DNA of 5,428 nucleotides from Parachlamydiales bacterium. Lineage in GTDB: Bacteria > Chlamydiota > Chlamydiia > Chlamydiales > SM23-39. How positions within the stretch are numbered: the first letter of the stretch is position 1; every line of letters begins with the position of its first letter. Shown piece by piece: positions 1 to 4,946 of the stretch. The translations under genes were made by a program, and so were the position numbers. The stretch covers positions 1-5,428 of the forward strand of contig PLXF01000009.1 of the NCBI GenBank assembly GCA_003151315.1, read 5' to 3'. Below the pieces are notes generated by a model. It had not been told where the DNA came from. It was given only the letters and a program-made list of their open reading frames with translations, and made no database searches.

Positions 1-188
1 TTTTTAGGAAGGGCGACGATCCCGGTTGTCGCGGGCTCAACACCCATGATAATCTTCAAGAGGGTTGATTTGCCCGATCCGTTCGGACCGGTAAGGCCGT
101 AGCGGCACCCATTGTTGAAGGTGAAGGTGACGTTTTCAAAGAGGGTGCGGGTGCCTACCCGCTTGGAGATATTTGTTAAGGTAATCAT
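1..188 (-). CDS. ABC-F family ATP-binding protein, N-terminal fragment (YbiT-like; cut by window edge)
   Basis: The minus-strand frame starts at an ATG at 188 and stays open to the window edge, giving the first 62 residues. The start MITLTNISKRVGTRTLFENV is followed by a Walker A motif GPNGSGKST at residues 34-42, inside the context RYGLTGPNGSGKSTLLKIIMG. The stretch 'LFEN-TF-F--G-RYGL-GPNGSGKST' is typical of ABC-F proteins, soluble twin-ATPase proteins without membrane domains, and most resembles the YbiT/CT348 branch as I recall it. ABC-F proteins act on ribosomes, generally at the E site, to modulate or rescue translation; that is family knowledge. The second ATPase domain and linker lie outside the window. 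The gene is divergent from xerC with 36 bp between start codons, as with the recalled CT348/CT347 pair. No strong Shine-Dalgarno is visible. The ABC-F assignment is firm, the subfamily less so. Confidence 0.85.
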   Translation of the reverse strand, partial: MITLTNISKRVGTRTLFENVTFTFNNGCRYGLTGPNGSGKSTLLKIIMGVEPATTGIVALPK

Positions 189-201
189 AGACAAGTATGA
201 T
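173..201 (+). promoter_or_regulatory. Candidate sigma-70-type promoter for xerC
   Basis: TTGTTA (173-178) and TATGAT (196-201) are separated by 17 bp. They match 4/6 and 5/6 of the -35 and -10 consensus. Transcription would begin near 208, leaving a leader of about 17 nt with AGGGGA (213-218) six bases before the xerC ATG at 225. The element spans the start codon of the divergent ABC-F gene (186-188), so the two genes must compete for this DNA. Found by eye only. Confidence 0.5.
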
Positions 202-224
202 AGCATAAAGGTAGGGGAAATTGC

Positions 225-1166
225 ATGGATTTTTTTCAGGTTGCGTGCCGTTTTTTGCACCATTTGGGGGTCGCTAAGGGGGTTTCGGAGCACACCCTAA
301 GGGGCTATAGCATCGATTTAAATTCTTTTCTCACCTTCACCGAAGAGGAGCTGCATGGGAAAAGGGTTTCTCCTCCGATCCAACCCGCAGTCGCTGGCGA
401 GGGAAAGCTCTTAATGGGCGAAGTTTCCAAAAGACAAATCCGCCGCTATTTGTCCCATCTCTATGAAGAGAAGGCAAGCTCGAGGACCGTCTTGCGCCGC
501 CTTTCCGCGCTGCGCAGCCTATACAAATACGCCATGCGGGAAAAAATCGTCGCCGACAACCCCATGGAGGAGATCGATAGCCCCAAAAAAGAGAAAAAGC
601 TCCCTGTGTCGATCGCTTATGAGCAGGTGCAGCACCTATTCAACCAACCCGATCTATCTTCTCCTTTCGGGCTCAGAGATCGGGCGATCATGGAACTTTT
701 TTACAGTTCCGGATTGCGCCTCAGTGAAGTGTCGGGACTCAATCGACGCGATTTTGATCAAAGGAATCGGATTTTGTCCGTTTTCGGGAAGGGGAAGAAG
801 CAGCGGCAATCGCCGATCACCGAAACGGCCGCCAAATGGATTTGCGACTACCTCAATCACCCCGAAAGAACTGAGGTGCCTGGAGAAAAAGCGATTTTCC
901 TCAATAAGTGGGGAAAGAGGCTAACGCCCCGATCGATTGACCGCAATTTCGCCGCCTATCTCAAGGCGAGCGGTTTGTCGGAGCGGATTACCCCTCATAC
1001 GATTCGCCACACAATTGCCACCCATTGGTTAGAAAAGGGGATGGATCTAAAAACGATCCAGATGCTCCTCGGCCACACATCGCTGGCTACGACTACCATC
1101 TACACTCACGTATCGCCCAAGTTAAAACGGGAAGTGTACGATAAGACTCACCCGCGCGCAAAATAA
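225..1166 (+). CDS. xerC: Tyrosine recombinase XerC
   Basis: A 313-residue site-specific tyrosine recombinase. XerC acts with XerD at the dif site to resolve chromosome dimers before division. The N-terminal SAM-like core-binding domain covers about residues 1-108 and the catalytic domain about 125-300. All six catalytic residues are visible: R165 (SSGLRLSEV), K189 (FGKGKKQR), H258 and R261 (TPHTIRH), H284 (LLGHTS) and nucleophile Y293 (TIYTHVS). The form HTIRHTIATHWLEKGMDLKTI is what I recall for chlamydial XerC (CT347, about 315 residues), whereas many other Xer proteins have HxLRH. About 25 residues (38-63) are inserted in the N-terminal domain between the first helix and the 'VSKRQIRRYL' helix, also recalled from the chlamydial proteins. 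The ATG at 225 has AGGGGA six bases upstream. The divergent ABC-F neighbour supports XerC over XerD. The enzyme looks intact. Confidence 0.93.
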   Translation: MDFFQVACRFLHHLGVAKGVSEHTLRGYSIDLNSFLTFTEEELHGKRVSPPIQPAVAGEGKLLMGEVSKRQIRRYLSHLYEEKASSRTVLRRLSALRSLYKYAMREKIVADNPMEEIDSPKKEKKLPVSIAYEQVQHLFNQPDLSSPFGLRDRAIMELFYSSGLRLSEVSGLNRRDFDQRNRILSVFGKGKKQRQSPITETAAKWICDYLNHPERTEVPGEKAIFLNKWGKRLTPRSIDRNFAAYLKASGLSERITPHTIRHTIATHWLEKGMDLKTIQMLLGHTSLATTTIYTHVSPKLKREVYDKTHPRAK

Positions 1167-1177
1167 AATATTTTATT
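1162..1177. repeat. Perfect 16-bp AT-only palindrome overlapping the xerC stop codon
   Basis: AATAAAAT followed directly by ATTTTATT forms a perfect palindrome centred at 1169/1170 and includes the TAA stop of xerC (1164-1166). It has no G or C and no T-run after it, so it would be a poor intrinsic terminator. It may be a chance product of the AT-rich spacer. No better terminator for xerC is visible before 1297. Confidence 0.3.
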
Positions 1178-1230
1178 GCATGTTGAGCGCAGCGTGATGT
1201 AAACTGTTAATTTTTAAATAATTAGTTTTA

Positions 1231-1259
1231 TTGATTTAATTGATACTTTTTTGTATTTT
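1231..1259 (+). promoter_or_regulatory. Weak candidate promoter for the Inc-like gene
   Basis: The 131-bp spacer 1167-1297 is strongly AT-rich. Within it TTGATT (1231-1236) and TATTTT (1254-1259) lie 17 bp apart, which would give a leader of about 30 nt. A second pairing, TTGATA (1240-1245) with TATTTA (1261-1266), has only 15 bp between the boxes. In DNA this AT-rich such matches arise easily, so the exact element is uncertain. A promoter somewhere in the spacer is likely because the gene is separated from xerC. Confidence 0.3.
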
Positions 1260-1297
1260 TTATTTAAAAATCGTTGCTTTTCACATAAAAATGGCTT

Positions 1298-2080
1298 ATG
1301 ACTACTTCTGTAAATCAAATTCTTACGTTTTCGGAAGCGCGGCTACGGGACGATTTTTCTGCGCGAGGATTTCGTGACCGCCATCGGGCCGTGATAACGA
1401 AAATTGCCTGTTCGATTTTTGCGGCGCTTGGCTTTGTGTTTGCGGCATCAAGCGTCGGTCTTATGGTAATTGGAGCGGCCACGTCCCCCTTTACCTGGGC
1501 GGCTCTTGTTGTAATCGCTTCGGGGTCTCTAGCCCTTGCAGGTGGTTTTATTTATTATGCAGTAACCTATAAAAACTTTGAAGATCCTGCAATCTGTGCT
1601 GCAATTAGAGCACGGATTGCCACACAAAAAAACGTCTCTCTTACAAAGCTTACTGAAAAATACGGCCTGGAAAATTTGGAGTTAATTTACAAAACCCCCG
1701 AGGAGCGTAAGGAATTATTTAAGTTAATTAAGGGTTGGTTGTTTCATATGGAACTTGTCAGTTTTATGGATCGTCCAGATTTATGGACTTTAGATAGTTT
1801 TTTACCCCAAGAATTTCACAATATAATCGGGGAGTTCTCGAAAGTGGCAAACAGGTATCGCGACGCCCTTCAGGAGCTGAGTCGAGCCGCGGAAGCGGTT
1901 GATCCTGCAAAGTTTTTGGAATATGTTAAGGCGTATAAACAGGCGGGGATAGGTGATCATCTCGATCTTACAACAAGCTCAGAAAATGAGGGCAGAATGA
2001 GAGCTCTTCTTACTCAAGGCTACAACGAAGAATGTACTCCGCTCAAAGAAAAATATAAAGCGCTTCTTAAAGCACAATAA
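1298..2080 (+). CDS. Hypothetical Inc-like membrane protein with a bilobed hydrophobic domain
   Basis: I do not recognise this 260-residue protein. It has a charged N-terminus (residues 1-31), two hydrophobic segments at about 33-61 and 66-89 separated by a short turn (TSPFT), and a long hydrophilic, mostly helical C-terminal part (90-260). That part includes KYGLENLELIYKTPEERKEL (121-140) and a charged stretch at about 176-214. Two closely spaced membrane segments of about 40-60 residues in total are the hallmark of chlamydial inclusion-membrane proteins, which are exported by type III secretion with both termini facing the host cytosol. That function is inferred from architecture only. No cleavable Sec signal peptide is evident. 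The ATG at 1298 lacks a Shine-Dalgarno; an ATG at 1291 is out of frame and soon stops. The gene looks more AT-rich than xerC or glyA by eye, and stands alone between xerC and rnpB. An ordinary two-helix membrane protein is the alternative. Confidence 0.75.
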   Translation: MTTSVNQILTFSEARLRDDFSARGFRDRHRAVITKIACSIFAALGFVFAASSVGLMVIGAATSPFTWAALVVIASGSLALAGGFIYYAVTYKNFEDPAICAAIRARIATQKNVSLTKLTEKYGLENLELIYKTPEERKELFKLIKGWLFHMELVSFMDRPDLWTLDSFLPQEFHNIIGEFSKVANRYRDALQELSRAAEAVDPAKFLEYVKAYKQAGIGDHLDLTTSSENEGRMRALLTQGYNEECTPLKEKYKALLKAQ

Positions 2081-2089
2081 GCAACTGCT

Positions 2090-2097
2090 AAAAAAAA
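2090..2097 (-). terminator. U-tract ending the rnpB transcript
   Basis: On the minus strand eight consecutive T residues follow directly after the 3' arm of the RNase P RNA closing helix (CCTTCCCAGTA). The closing helix P1 plus U8 could work as an intrinsic terminator, although P1 pairs with the far 5' end and is not a local hairpin. The tract lies in the short gap between rnpB and the convergent Inc-like gene. On the plus strand it is only an A-run, so the Inc-like gene has no obvious terminator of its own here. Confidence 0.45.
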
Positions 2098-2500
2098 TAC
2101 TGGGAAGGCGATAAGCCGGATTCTGTTTCGTCTCCTCTCTCTTGCGAGAGGGGGGATGCCGTCATTCCTCTAGGAAACCTGTCGCCAGGCTTCTCGAGCA
2201 GCCAGCTTAGGGCATAGCGTGGAATACGCGCCCATATTCGGCCTTGCTTCGGATAGGGTTTATAACGCCCTGAGTCTCCTCAGGTGCGGTCGGCACTCAA
2301 TGTCGACGTTTTCAGTCTGTCCCGATTTTGCCTCCGAAAGGATTGCTCCTCTAAAAGGCAAATTCGAGCGAGGTGTTTTCTGTTACACTTTCCGTAGCCT
2401 TGCGGCCCCCAGTCATTACCTGGTATCCATTCCTGTGAAGTCCAGACTTTCCTCTCCTCACCTTATACAGGCGAGCAGCGACGGTTTACCTTCCCAGTAA
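2098..2500 (-). ncRNA. rnpB: RNase P RNA (bacterial type A)
   Basis: This is the catalytic RNA of RNase P, which removes 5' leaders from precursor tRNAs. Read on the minus strand it has the conserved blocks in order. The 5' P1 arm TACTGGGAAGG (2499-2489) pairs perfectly over 11 bp with the 3' arm CCTTCCCAGTA (2108-2098). The P3 hairpin is CTCGCCT/AGGTGAG. The P4 5' block is GAGGAAAGTCTGGACTTCAC (about 2458-2439), the central core is GGAAAGTGTAACAGAAAACA (about 2393-2374), and the P4 3' block is ACAGAATCCGGCTTATCGCC (about 2126-2107). A hairpin CTCTC-GCAA-GAGAG (2150-2137) fits P18 with a GNRA loop. The length of about 403 nt is normal for type A. The GGU motif expected in L15, which contacts tRNA CCA ends, is absent from the corresponding region near 2195-2215; I recall this as a chlamydial trait. 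Ends are set by P1 and are good to a few bases. Confidence 0.95.
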
Positions 2501-2502
2501 AA

Positions 2503-2508
2503 ACTATA
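2503..2508 (-). promoter_or_regulatory. Candidate -10 element for rnpB, overlapping the cdsZ stop codon
   Basis: On the minus strand TATAGT (2508-2503) lies 4 to 7 nt before the deduced 5' end of RNase P RNA, as expected for a -10 box. Its internal TAG (2506-2504) is the stop codon of cdsZ. The -35 position (about 2531-2526) reads TCGCCG, a poor match. The promoter may therefore be weak or extended, or rnpB may be processed from a cdsZ read-through transcript. Confidence 0.35.
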
Positions 2509-3271
2509 CGTTGGCAGCTCTGCGGCGGCGACGCTTCGTAGCCACAGCTGTTCCTTCGATCTCTTCGCTCTCTTGCCAGTAGTGGATCCTCGAGCAATGT
2601 TCGCAGAAGACGAGCCTTTCTCCCTTGCGCACCAGGTTTTCGTGCTGGGCAGTCAGGGCGATATGGCAACCGCTGCAATTGCGGTTTTCAATCGGCACGA
2701 CGACGCGATCTTTTTTGTTGTTTAAGAGGCGCTGGTAGATCCGGAGCACTTCTGTATCGGCCGTCTTAGCCAACTCGTCTCGGGAAACCTTCAGGTCGCT
2801 CCCTTCTCGGTTGATCATCCGGATGCTCTCTTTGATCTCTTCCTCTAAAGCGCGGCTGCTCTCTTCCGATTGCGCCAGCGACTCTTTGATTTTTCCTAAG
2901 ATCTCTTCCTCGAGATTGCGCTTGTCGATCATGTCGCTTGCGATATGCTCGGTAGCGATCTTTTCCCGCTCAGCGGAGGTCATCTCATGCGTCAGGGCAT
3001 TGAATTCGTCGACTTTTTTGACGGTGCTCTGTTTCGTTTCGAGTTTTTTGATCTTCTCTTTGATCTCGTGGATCTTGATTTCCTGGGCAGCGATGGAGCG
3101 GCTCAGATCTGAGATCTCTTCTTTTTTATCCGCCTGTTGTTTTAAAAGTTCCTGGCGTAGAGAATCGATATGGGTGAGCTCCTTCAGGCGCTCTTTTTTT
3201 AGGCGCATAAGGCGGATCATCTTCATATCGAATTCTTGAATATCGAGTACGATTTTGAGAGCTTGATACAT
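2504..3271 (-). CDS. cdsZ: CdsZ-type coiled-coil zinc-ribbon protein (CT398 family)
   Basis: A 255-residue protein with two parts. A long charged helical region (about 10-175) is rich in Lys, Glu, Ile and Leu in coiled-coil style. A C-terminal zinc ribbon has two CxxC pairs, C199/C202 (CSGC) and C223/C226 (CEHC), followed by a basic tail KRRRRR (246-251). This matches the zf-RING_7 family: C. trachomatis CT398 (CdsZ), reported to bind sigma-54 (RpoN) holoenzyme and the type III secretion export apparatus, and Helicobacter HP0958, an RpoN chaperone. The start MYQALKIVLDIQEFDMKMIRLMRLKKER closely resembles CT398 as I recall it, which favours the ATG at 3271. A GTG at 3304 would add 11 residues but lies within the putative promoter. 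AAAGG sits nine bases before the ATG. The gene lies just upstream of rnpB and is divergent from glyA. Family assignment is strong; the secretion role is by homology. Confidence 0.85.
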   Translation of the reverse strand: MYQALKIVLDIQEFDMKMIRLMRLKKERLKELTHIDSLRQELLKQQADKKEEISDLSRSIAAQEIKIHEIKEKIKKLETKQSTVKKVDEFNALTHEMTSAEREKIATEHIASDMIDKRNLEEEILGKIKESLAQSEESSRALEEEIKESIRMINREGSDLKVSRDELAKTADTEVLRIYQRLLNNKKDRVVVPIENRNCSGCHIALTAQHENLVRKGERLVFCEHCSRIHYWQESEEIEGTAVATKRRRRRAANV

Positions 3272-3302
3272 GGGGGTATACCTTTGGAGAAAACTTACGA
3301 AC

Positions 3303-3356
3303 ACTTTATCTTTTTTTCCAGAAAATCTTCAAGGAGAATTATTCATTCATTATATT
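3303..3356. promoter_or_regulatory. Back-to-back promoters for cdsZ and glyA with a shared -35 region
   Basis: Rightward: TTCAAG (3328-3333), 17 bp, then TATATT (3351-3356), with a start near 3363, would serve glyA. Leftward: TTGAAG (minus, 3332-3327), then TAAAGT (3308-3303) at 18 bp, or ATAAAG at 17 bp, with a start near 3296, would serve cdsZ. The two -35 boxes are the two strands of the same near-palindromic CTTCAAG. Matches are moderate (3-5 of 6) and made by eye. The leftward start lies between the GTG at 3304 and the ATG at 3271, which supports the ATG as the cdsZ start. Confidence 0.4.
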
Positions 3357-3430
3357 TAAAAGTAAAAAAATTCCATACAGGTTGAGGAAAATATGGCAGT
3401 CATAGACAATTCCCCCATAATTGAACGAAA

Positions 3431-3435
3431 AGGGA
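3431..3435 (+). promoter_or_regulatory. Ribosome binding site favouring the glyA start at 3441
   Basis: AGGGA lies five bases before the ATG at 3441, a normal spacing. The competing upstream ATG at 3393 has GAGGA (3384-3388) only four bases away, which is tight. Alignment to the recalled chlamydial GlyA N-terminus also favours 3441, so this site probably sets the start. Use of the earlier ATG cannot be excluded. Confidence 0.4.
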
Positions 3436-3440
3436 CCCCG

Positions 3441-4922
3441 ATGTCTTACTTAAAAAATTATCTATCGAAAGTGCCTCATGAGGGGCAAACTTCCGCGGCG
3501 ATCGCCTACATGGCGTCTCTCGATGCGGTCCAGGGCGCGTTTCCCCAAATCGCCGATACGATTGTGCGCGAATTGAAAGACCAAAGATCTCACCTGAAAC
3601 TCATCGCCTCAGAGAATTTTTCCTCCCTTCCTGTCCAATTGGCCATGGGGAATCTCCTGACCGACAAGTATAGCGAAGGTTACGTGGCTCACCGTTTTTA
3701 TGCCGGATGTGAAAATGTCGATACGGTCGAGGGGATTGCCGTTCATTTAGCCAAAAAAATATTTGGCGCCGATCACGCCTATGTGCAGCCCCACTCGGGC
3801 GCCGATGCGAATCTGGTCGCTTTCTGGGCCATCATTATACAAAAAGTCCAGACAAAAGAGGTGGAAGCTCTGGGTAAAAAAAATGTGGATGAATTGACGC
3901 CAGAAGAGTACGAAAAAATTAGAAAACTCTTAGTGAATCAAAAAATCATGGGGCTTGGGCTAGGCTCTGGCGGCCATTTAACCCACGGTTTTCGGCACAA
4001 TGTTTCGTCCAAGATGATGCAAGCGGTGAGCTACGATGTGGATTTTGAGACGGGACTTCTCGATTATGAATCGATTCGGCAGATGGCTTTAAGAGAGCGG
4101 CCCCTAATTTTGGTCGCGGGCTATTCGGCCTATTCGCGCCTCATCGATTTTGCCAAGATGAGGGAAATTGCCGATGAGGCGGGTGCCGTTCTTCTGGTCG
4201 ATATGGCCCACTTTGCGGGACTTGTCGCCGGAAAGGCGATGACGGGAGTCTATAATCCGGTCCCTTATGCCCATATTGTCACCTCGACGACCCACAAGAC
4301 GCTCCGCGGACCCCGAGGAGGCCTTATCCTTTGCACGGAGGAGTTCAAAGATGCGGTCAACAAAGGCTGTCCCCTTGTCTTAGGAGGGCCGTTGCCCCAC
4401 GTGATGGCTGCTAAGGCGGTCGCGTTTCAAGAGGCCTCTACCCCTGCATTTTGCGACTATGCGAGACGAATTGTTGAAAATGCTCAGGCTCTGGCTGGTG
4501 CTCTTTTAGAAAAAGGGGTTCGTGTATTAACGGGAGGCACCGATAACCACCTCCTCGTATTCGACGTGGCTTCGACCTTTGGGTTAACGGGGCGTCAGGC
4601 GGAAACGGTCTTGAGAGAGGCTCTCTTAACGGTAAATCGCAATATGATCCCCGGAGACACGCAAGGGGCCTGGTATACCTCGGGCGTCCGGATGGGGACT
4701 CCAGCAACCACCACTTTAGGGATGACTCCAACAGAAATGAGAGAGATCGCCTCGATTGTATATGATTTATTGAAAGAGGCAAAGCCCGAGATAGACGAAA
4801 AAACGGGAAAACCCTCGCGGGCTAAGGTGCAAGTGAACCCAAGCGTCCTGCATCGAGCTCAAAAAAGGGTTACAGAAATTTTGCAAAGATTCCCCCTGTA
4901 CCCAGAACTCGTCATCGATTAA
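3441..4922 (+). CDS. glyA: Serine hydroxymethyltransferase
   Basis: A PLP-dependent cytosolic enzyme that interconverts serine and glycine while passing a one-carbon unit to tetrahydrofolate. From the ATG at 3441 it has 493 residues; family motifs are numbered from there. LKLIASENF (53-61) is the substrate loop, QPHSGADAN (116-124) binds PLP phosphate, SGGHLTHG (176-183) follows, VDMAH (253-257) holds the PLP-contacting Asp254, and TTTHKTLRGPRGG has the Schiff-base Lys286. TGGTDNHLL and SGVRMGTPA complete the C-terminal domain. E. coli GlyA has 417 residues. Here about 30 extra residues lie between 124 and 176, with further extension at both ends, matching the recalled C. trachomatis CT432 (about 497 residues). 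An in-frame ATG at 3393 would add 16 residues (MAVIDNSPIIERKGTP) and is the alternative start. Chlamydial GlyA has been reported to have alanine racemase side activity, a possible D-alanine source. clpP1 follows after 24 bp, probably in the same operon. Confidence 0.95.
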   Translation: MSYLKNYLSKVPHEGQTSAAIAYMASLDAVQGAFPQIADTIVRELKDQRSHLKLIASENFSSLPVQLAMGNLLTDKYSEGYVAHRFYAGCENVDTVEGIAVHLAKKIFGADHAYVQPHSGADANLVAFWAIIIQKVQTKEVEALGKKNVDELTPEEYEKIRKLLVNQKIMGLGLGSGGHLTHGFRHNVSSKMMQAVSYDVDFETGLLDYESIRQMALRERPLILVAGYSAYSRLIDFAKMREIADEAGAVLLVDMAHFAGLVAGKAMTGVYNPVPYAHIVTSTTHKTLRGPRGGLILCTEEFKDAVNKGCPLVLGGPLPHVMAAKAVAFQEASTPAFCDYARRIVENAQALAGALLEKGVRVLTGGTDNHLLVFDVASTFGLTGRQAETVLREALLTVNRNMIPGDTQGAWYTSGVRMGTPATTTLGMTPTEMREIASIVYDLLKEAKPEIDEKTGKPSRAKVQVNPSVLHRAQKRVTEILQRFPLYPELVID

Positions 4923-4946
4923 TATAAGAAAAAAAAGGAGTCCACT

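Noticed and set aside
112..300. Plus-strand 62-codon frame before and across the xerC start
   Set aside because: It overlaps the conserved Walker A region of the opposite-strand ABC-F gene and the xerC N-terminus, and has no ribosome binding site.
463..924. Plus-strand 153-codon frame inside xerC
   Set aside because: It lies entirely within xerC, whose catalytic motifs are intact, and its peptide is rich in Arg, Ser and Cys with no recognisable motif.
1162..1177. AT palindrome after xerC as a dif or attachment site
   Set aside because: A dif site has about 28 bp with 11-bp XerC and XerD arms and a TTATGTTAAAT-like half. This palindrome is 16 bp of A and T only and lacks those arms.
1167..1297. 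Sigma-54 promoter (GG-N10-GC) upstream of the Inc-like gene
   Set aside because: TTGCTT at 1274 resembles a -12 box, but no GG occurs at the required -24 spacing.
2219..2500. Plus-strand reading frame of 93 codons and other frames across 2100-2500
   Set aside because: The region folds as RNase P RNA on the opposite strand, with P1, P3, P4 and P18 recognisable. The translated peptide has no protein family character.
2811..3239. Plus-strand frame of 142 codons, rich in Ser, Ile and Arg
   Set aside because: It is the antisense shadow of the cdsZ coiled coil; Lys/Glu-rich helices give Ser/Phe/Leu-rich antisense frames.
3272..3304. GTG at 3304 as the start of cdsZ
   Set aside because: The 11 added residues have no match in the recalled CT398 N-terminus, the codon lies in the proposed promoter, and the ATG at 3271 has AAAGG upstream.
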